From positions 1-10,016 of the forward strand of contig JAPULM010000198.1 of assembly GCA_027294925.1 (NCBI GenBank): a DNA stretch of 10,016 bases, in the 5' to 3' direction. The notes below the pieces were generated by a model. The model saw nothing but the letters and a program-made list of their open reading frames with translations. It was not told the origin of the DNA and did no database searches. Positions 6,506 through 10,016 of the stretch are shown here, one piece after another. Both the position numbers and the translations under genes were made by a program. The stretch's first letter is position 1, and each line of letters opens with the position of its first letter. The stretch comes from a bacterium (GTDB lineage: Bacteria > Tectomicrobia > Entotheonellia > Entotheonellales > Entotheonellaceae).

Positions 6506-7930
6506 TTACGCCGCGGCAATCTTGGCTAGATCCGGATCGACCTCCCACCAATGAATTGGGCTTGGACGCAGAACGGTGCTCTTCGGTAAGCGGTACCAGA
6601 AATCTTCCTTCATCACCCCGACAATACGCGACAGCAAGAAGGCCAGGAAACTGGCTTCTACATGCTCAGGCTTCATCTGAATCAGGCCAATCATCACCTT
6701 GGTTGCCCACGAATAGGCATCGACATTGGCTTCCTGAAACCCCATGTGCGGATGGCGTTCCAGAATCTCCGTCACGCCAACTTTGTAGTGCACACGTGAA
6801 AAACGCAATAAGGGATGCCCATTGTCCGGAAATTCCTCGTCGAGATCATCAAGCAGGCCAAGCGTGCGTGGGTCGCCGTCCGGGCTGCGTAGGACCCGGT
6901 GGCCAATTGCCATCGCTGCATCATACTTGTCGAGCCAGACGTTCCACCAATTGTGCAGTTTGCTTTCATCCGTATCAATGCCGACATCTGTCAAAGCGGC
7001 CAGCATCTGACCACCGGCAAAGGGCGCCGCGCCGCCGTGGTCGCGGCCCCATAAGCCCGACGCCGCAGCGGCATAGACATGCCAAGGAGAGGAGCCGCCT
7101 GACGCCACCACCACACCCGCATAGGTGCTTACGTTACCGGGATCATGATAGGGCATGTTGTTAAGCAAGCGGTTCAGAATCCGTAGCTGAAGGTCACGCT
7201 TGGCGCTGCTGTCGCAAGCGCCAAGTTGATCGACAAATGAGGTCACAAAATCCTTACCCGCCACCGGTTCAATAAAATCCTGCTTCAGGTACTTGCGACG
7301 AAAATAAGCCGCCAGGAAAACCGAAGCTTCGCCCAACACCTTTAGCCAATCGGCCATCACATCAAACGGCGTCACCCCGCTTGGCATCCAGTCTTTGTAG
7401 ACACGCTCCACATTAGAGCCATTCGACCGCAACATCAAGAATGCATTAAACGCCGAGGTCATCGACATATGGGCCGTATCATTGACCAAGGCAATGAGTT
7501 CATCCTTACGTGAGCCTTGCACCAGATCCAGACGAACGCGTTGCAAAATCTCTTCAAACGAGGCCACCAGGTCGTCATTCGGATCGTGAATGCCGAGCAA
7601 AATGGTCAGATTATTCACTGAGTAGGGCCGGCGTCCCATCATACGGATGGAATCCGTCGCCGGATCAAGGCCGAGCATGTAGCCGTTGATGGGATCGACG
7701 TGGACAAAACACGGCCCCCGGTTCACCAGGTACTTGACGCCCTTGCTGCCGGCCATATGATCGCCCAGAGGCGCCCCCTCGATCATGATACTGCCGGCCC
7801 CATCTTTGGCGGTGAGACGAGCCGTTAACTCTTCCCAAACGCGCATGCGTTCCTCAAGAACTGCCTTGAATGTCGTCTCGCCAAGCAGCTCGTCGGTTGA
7901 AAGTCCGTAATGTGTAAGTCCCAAAGCCAT
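6506..7930 (-). CDS. Divergent citrate synthase superfamily enzyme
   Basis: A 474-residue protein whose second half is a citrate synthase large/small domain pair. Matches to E. coli GltA in order: H262 before NVST (H229, substrate binding); H298 in LWGRDHGGA (catalytic H264); H344 in AMAIGHRVLR (catalytic H305); R355 in GDPRT (R314); D404 in NVDAYS (catalytic D362); R435 in LLSRIVG (R387). R455 may be the Arg contributed by the partner subunit. It therefore probably still condenses, or cleaves, an acyl-CoA and a 2-oxo acid. The N-terminal half is much less like ordinary citrate synthase, and the protein is longer than the usual ~370-430. Candidate reactions are citrate, methylcitrate or another Claisen-type synthase, or a citryl-CoA-lyase-like cleavage; the sequence does not decide. 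ATG 7930 has AAGGA (7939-7943) at 8 bases. It is the first gene of the minus-strand operon. Confidence 0.85.
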   Translation of the reverse strand: MALGLTHYGLSTDELLGETTFKAVLEERMRVWEELTARLTAKDGAGSIMIEGAPLGDHMAGSKGVKYLVNRGPCFVHVDPINGYMLGLDPATDSIRMMGRRPYSVNNLTILLGIHDPNDDLVASFEEILQRVRLDLVQGSRKDELIALVNDTAHMSMTSAFNAFLMLRSNGSNVERVYKDWMPSGVTPFDVMADWLKVLGEASVFLAAYFRRKYLKQDFIEPVAGKDFVTSFVDQLGACDSSAKRDLQLRILNRLLNNMPYHDPGNVSTYAGVVVASGGSSPWHVYAAAASGLWGRDHGGAAPFAGGQMLAALTDVGIDTDESKLHNWWNVWLDKYDAAMAIGHRVLRSPDGDPRTLGLLDDLDEEFPDNGHPLLRFSRVHYKVGVTEILERHPHMGFQEANVDAYSWATKVMIGLIQMKPEHVEASFLAFLLSRIVGVMKEDFWYRLPKSTVLRPSPIHWWEVDPDLAKIAAA

Positions 7931-8213
7931 GCAGAGATTCCTTTCTCAAGAGCATCGAGCGCCAACGAAGCAAGCCACCAATAAAATAACATACGCACAA
8001 CGGTGCGAAAAAATCTTAGGGTGTATCTTAGACTGTATAGGCTATGAATAGCATGAAATCCCCCTCATTTGCAAGCCCGGTCTTGCAGCTCTGTCCCCTC
8101 GTGAGTTATCGAAGGATATTGCGCAATCGAATCGGGCATGCCATGCTTATGGCCGAGATGAAGAGGGTCAAAAGCCTCAAAAAGTTGATCCATCTTGAAC
8201 AGGAGAGACGACC
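7931..8213. promoter_or_regulatory. Divergent promoter region between the citrate-synthase-like gene and queF
   Basis: This 283-base gap must hold promoters for the minus-strand operon and for queF. The most AT-rich part is about 7978-8050 and is the likeliest place for both, but no good paired -35/-10 hexamers stand out on either strand. Visible elements are: an inverted repeat CGCAC-AACG-GTGCG (7994-8007) followed by six A residues; a direct repeat ATCTTAG (8013-8019 and 8025-8031), twelve bases apart and so roughly one helical turn; and a palindrome ATTGCGCAAT (8118-8127). Any of these could be an operator, and all are short enough to arise by chance. The segment 8044-8213 is a long leader for queF. 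It has an in-frame open stretch, but the peptide is not gene-like. Confidence 0.45.
8201..8206 (+). promoter_or_regulatory. Ribosome binding site of queF
   Basis: AGGAGA lies 7 bases before ATG 8214. It is the strongest Shine-Dalgarno match in the window and fixes the queF start. Confidence 0.8.
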
Positions 8214-8606
8214 ATGCCGCCAGTCGCCACGACAAGCGATGTTGAGGCACTCAACCTCCCGTCCATCACCGTGGTGGACAATTTGGTGCGGCAACGTCAA
8301 TATAGCGTTTCCTTTACCATCCCCGAGTTTACCTGTGTCTGCCCGATGACGGGGCAACCGGATTTTGCCACCTTGCGCATTACCTACACGCCGGATGCGC
8401 ACCTCATCGAACTAAAGTCGCTCAAGCTGTATATCAATGCCTACCGTAACATTGGGATTTTTCACGAATTTGTGACGAACAAAATCCTCGATGATCTGGT
8501 AGCCGCCTGCCAGCCGCAGCAGATGGCAATCGAAGGCGACCTCAATGTCCGGGGCGGCATTAAAACCGTCGTCAACGCCACCTACGAAGGTGCGATCGCT
8601 TGCTGA
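8214..8606 (+). CDS. queF: NADPH-dependent 7-cyano-7-deazaguanine (preQ0) reductase, type I
   Basis: A 130-residue, single-domain (type I) QueF, a cytoplasmic tunnelling-fold enzyme. It reduces the nitrile of preQ0 to the amine preQ1 with two NADPH, a step in making queuosine for the tRNA wobble base. Active-site residues match B. subtilis QueF with identical spacing: C43 in FTCVCPMTGQPD (C55, thioimide nucleophile), D50 (D62, proton donor), H84 and E85 in FHEF (H96 and E97, substrate binding). The family NADPH-binding signature E-(S/L)-K-(S/A)-h-K-(L/Y)-aromatic is complete as ELKSLKLY (66-73). It has a short N-terminus compared with B. subtilis. It is a lone gene, divergent from the citrate-synthase-like gene and convergent with the TPP enzyme; no other queuosine gene is in the window. 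I found no convincing preQ1 riboswitch in its leader. Confidence 0.97.
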   Translation: MPPVATTSDVEALNLPSITVVDNLVRQRQYSVSFTIPEFTCVCPMTGQPDFATLRITYTPDAHLIELKSLKLYINAYRNIGIFHEFVTNKILDDLVAACQPQQMAIEGDLNVRGGIKTVVNATYEGAIAC

Positions 8607-8637
8607 ATAATAAGATGCAAGGGGGGGCAGAAGTTTC
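8607..8637. other. Short convergent gap between queF and the TPP enzyme gene
   Basis: Thirty-one bases separate the two stop codons. The gap contains a run of seven G (8621-8627) but no hairpin with a T-tract. Either transcription ends by a factor-dependent route or the two transcripts overlap as antisense. Confidence 0.5.
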
Positions 8638-10016
8638 TCAAGGATGCTTGCAAATCATATTCAACACCGCTTGGCGGCCCTCTTCTCGCACCGCTTTAAG
8701 GGCGCGTTGTAAGGCCGGCTGCACCTCAGAGGCCTGCTCGACGCGCTCCCCGTAACCACCGCTGGCAGTCACTAAGACCTCAAAATTTGGCGATGGTTCA
8801 AGTTCGCTGAGGACAAAATTATTAGTCTTCGCCGCCCAGCCGTTGGGATACATGCCGAGGTTGGCGCGGCGCACTGCATTATAAACGCGATTATTGAAGA
8901 CAATGGTCAGCGTCGGTAGCCCCTGCGCCTGCGAGACGAAATGGCAGGGGGTAGGATTGCCAAACATATAACTACCATCCCCCAGGGTGGCAATCACCAG
9001 CTTGTCAGGAGCCGCCAGCTTAACGCCTAACGAAGCCCCCAAGCCCCAGCCTAAACCGCCGGCCGGCGAGTTACCGAAAATCGTACCCGGTTGTGTAAAA
9101 TCGGCCTGTGTCGGCACCAGATCGTATTCATTGACCACAATCGTGTCGTCATCTTTGATCTTGTTGATGCAGTGTGACACCCACTGTGGGTCCAGCGGTG
9201 AATCGTCACGCACGTTGTCCAGATTCTCCCGCCAGGCGGCGCGTTGCTGCTCATGAATGGTTTTCAGACGCGCGAAACGGCTTGCAATACGATCCTGGGC
9301 GCCCTGGCAATACGGTGCTAGCGCTTCAGTCAACTGCGGCACAGCAACCGATGAATCACCCCGAATGGCCAGATCACACGGGAAGCTACGAATTGGGTAG
9401 GCGCTATAAAATGGGTCGAGCCCTAGGTGGATGACCTTACAGCTTTCTGGCGGATTCTTCACACTGGGGAACCATGGCACATCGCTATCAAGGGCCAGGA
9501 TCACATCGGCCGTCTCCAACAACGGGTCCGGCGCATAGCCCAGGTGCAGCGGGTGATTGGTGGGAAAACACAGGTAGCGGCGGCTAAATTCTACCACCGG
9601 GATGGCAAAGCGCTCCGCCAGCGCCACCAGATGCCCAACCGTTTGCGGATTGCGACCCGAGGTGCCGGTGATGATCAGCGGATTATCGGCCGCGGCCAGC
9701 AGGTTGGCGGCAGCTTCAATCGACTGCGGATCCGGGTAGAGTCGTCCGCCAAGATCGCGGCGTGACGGCGATGTCATGCAAAACTGCTCCTGGGTTTCGC
9801 CCAGCACCTCACGTGGCAACGTAAGATAGACGGGTCCGCGCGGTTCGGCCATGGCGATTTCCAAGGCCCGATCTACCACCGATTCGAGCTGCGTATAGTT
9901 GCGCAGTTCGTAGTCCCACTTGACATATTCGCGCACCATACCGGCCTGATCAAACGTCTCTTGCGCCCAGTGAATGTAGACATCGCGGGAGCCGTGCAAA
10001 CCGCTTTCAGTCAACG
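8638..10016 (-). CDS. Acetolactate-synthase-like TPP-dependent enzyme (5' end outside window)
   Basis: The frame runs off the right edge; about 458 residues are seen, so roughly 100 N-terminal residues are missing, including the expected catalytic glutamate. The visible part begins near the end of the pyrimidine-binding domain (PRGPVYLTLPREVL, 58-71). It continues through the central domain (about 95-235) and the pyrophosphate-binding domain (about 275-455), which holds GNSPAGGLGWGLGASLG and the TPP/Mg motif GDG (345-347) ending in NN (374-375), 26 residues apart. The fold is that of acetolactate synthase, benzoylformate decarboxylase and oxalyl-CoA decarboxylase, enzymes that decarboxylate or ligate 2-oxo acids or cleave 2-hydroxyacyl-CoA. 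Substrate class cannot be set. The apparent start TTG at 10014 is an edge artefact, since homologous sequence clearly continues upstream. Convergent with queF; same strand as the CoA-ester operon. Confidence 0.88.
   Translation of the reverse strand, partial: LTESGLHGSRDVYIHWAQETFDQAGMVREYVKWDYELRNYTQLESVVDRALEIAMAEPRGPVYLTLPREVLGETQEQFCMTSPSRRDLGGRLYPDPQSIEAAANLLAAADNPLIITGTSGRNPQTVGHLVALAERFAIPVVEFSRRYLCFPTNHPLHLGYAPDPLLETADVILALDSDVPWFPSVKNPPESCKVIHLGLDPFYSAYPIRSFPCDLAIRGDSSVAVPQLTEALAPYCQGAQDRIASRFARLKTIHEQQRAAWRENLDNVRDDSPLDPQWVSHCINKIKDDDTIVVNEYDLVPTQADFTQPGTIFGNSPAGGLGWGLGASLGVKLAAPDKLVIATLGDGSYMFGNPTPCHFVSQAQGLPTLTIVFNNRVYNAVRRANLGMYPNGWAAKTNNFVLSELEPSPNFEVLVTASGGYGERVEQASEVQPALQRALKAVREEGRQAVLNMICKHP

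Noticed and set aside
6484..7164. 226-codon open frame on the + strand
   Set aside because: It is antisense to the citrate-synthase-like gene, which has clear catalytic motifs; the translated peptide is rich in Arg, Pro, Ser and His with no domain signs.
8161..8190. Possible preQ1 riboswitch before queF: GAGG/CCTC hairpin (8163-8166 with 8175-8178) followed by five A
   Set aside because: The stem and A-rich tail loosely recall preQ1-I, but the loop is only 8 bases, and the conserved loop C-rich and tail sequences needed for the pseudoknot are absent.
8044..8349. 101-codon + strand open frame overlapping queF
   Set aside because: It runs out of frame into the well-supported queF start; no ribosome site precedes ATG 8044 and no family is recognised.
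10006..10014. TTG at 10014 as the real start of the TPP enzyme
   Set aside because: The conserved pyrimidine-binding domain would be cut in half; the frame simply continues past the window edge.

Overview
The window is bacterial chromosomal DNA, moderately GC-rich by eye and tightly packed, with good Shine-Dalgarno sites before most genes. It holds the 3' end of a respiratory complex I operon, then a set of CoA-ester and thiamine-diphosphate (TPP) enzymes on the opposite strand, interrupted by one queuosine-pathway gene. I cannot place the organism. The mix of type I QueF, a Uma2 protein, tandem family III CoA-transferase domains and a split nuo operon would fit a large-genome environmental Gram-negative lineage, but that is a guess, not a sequence match.

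Region 1 (1-2505, + strand) carries the end of nuoH, then nuoJ, nuoK and nuoN, all membrane-arm subunits of NADH:quinone oxidoreductase. The common order is H-I-J-K-L-M-N. Here nuoJ starts 20 bases after nuoH, and only 113 bases separate nuoK from nuoN, so nuoI, nuoL and nuoM are absent from their usual places. The key ion-path residues of NuoK (E36, E72) and NuoN (E137, K220, K250, K396) are intact, so the genes look functional. The missing subunits are probably encoded elsewhere.

Region 2 (2598-7930, - strand) reads, in transcription order: a divergent citrate synthase superfamily enzyme with its active-site residues kept; a crotonase-fold protein that has lost both hydratase glutamates; a 794-residue protein of two fused CaiB/BaiF CoA-transferase domains; and a Uma2-family putative nuclease. 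Gaps of 45, 71 and 27 bases suggest one transcript. The first three could form a short pathway that activates an acid to its CoA ester, rearranges it and makes or breaks a C-C bond. The substrate cannot be read from the sequence.

Region 3 (7931-10016) contains a 283-base divergent promoter region, then queF (+ strand, preQ0 reductase), and convergent with it the C-terminal ~458 residues of an acetolactate-synthase-like TPP enzyme (- strand) whose N-terminus lies beyond the window. The TPP gene lies upstream of the citrate-synthase operon on the same strand and may belong to the same catabolic theme, with queF between them on the opposite strand. No tRNA, rRNA, CRISPR array, insertion sequence or convincing rho-independent terminator was seen.
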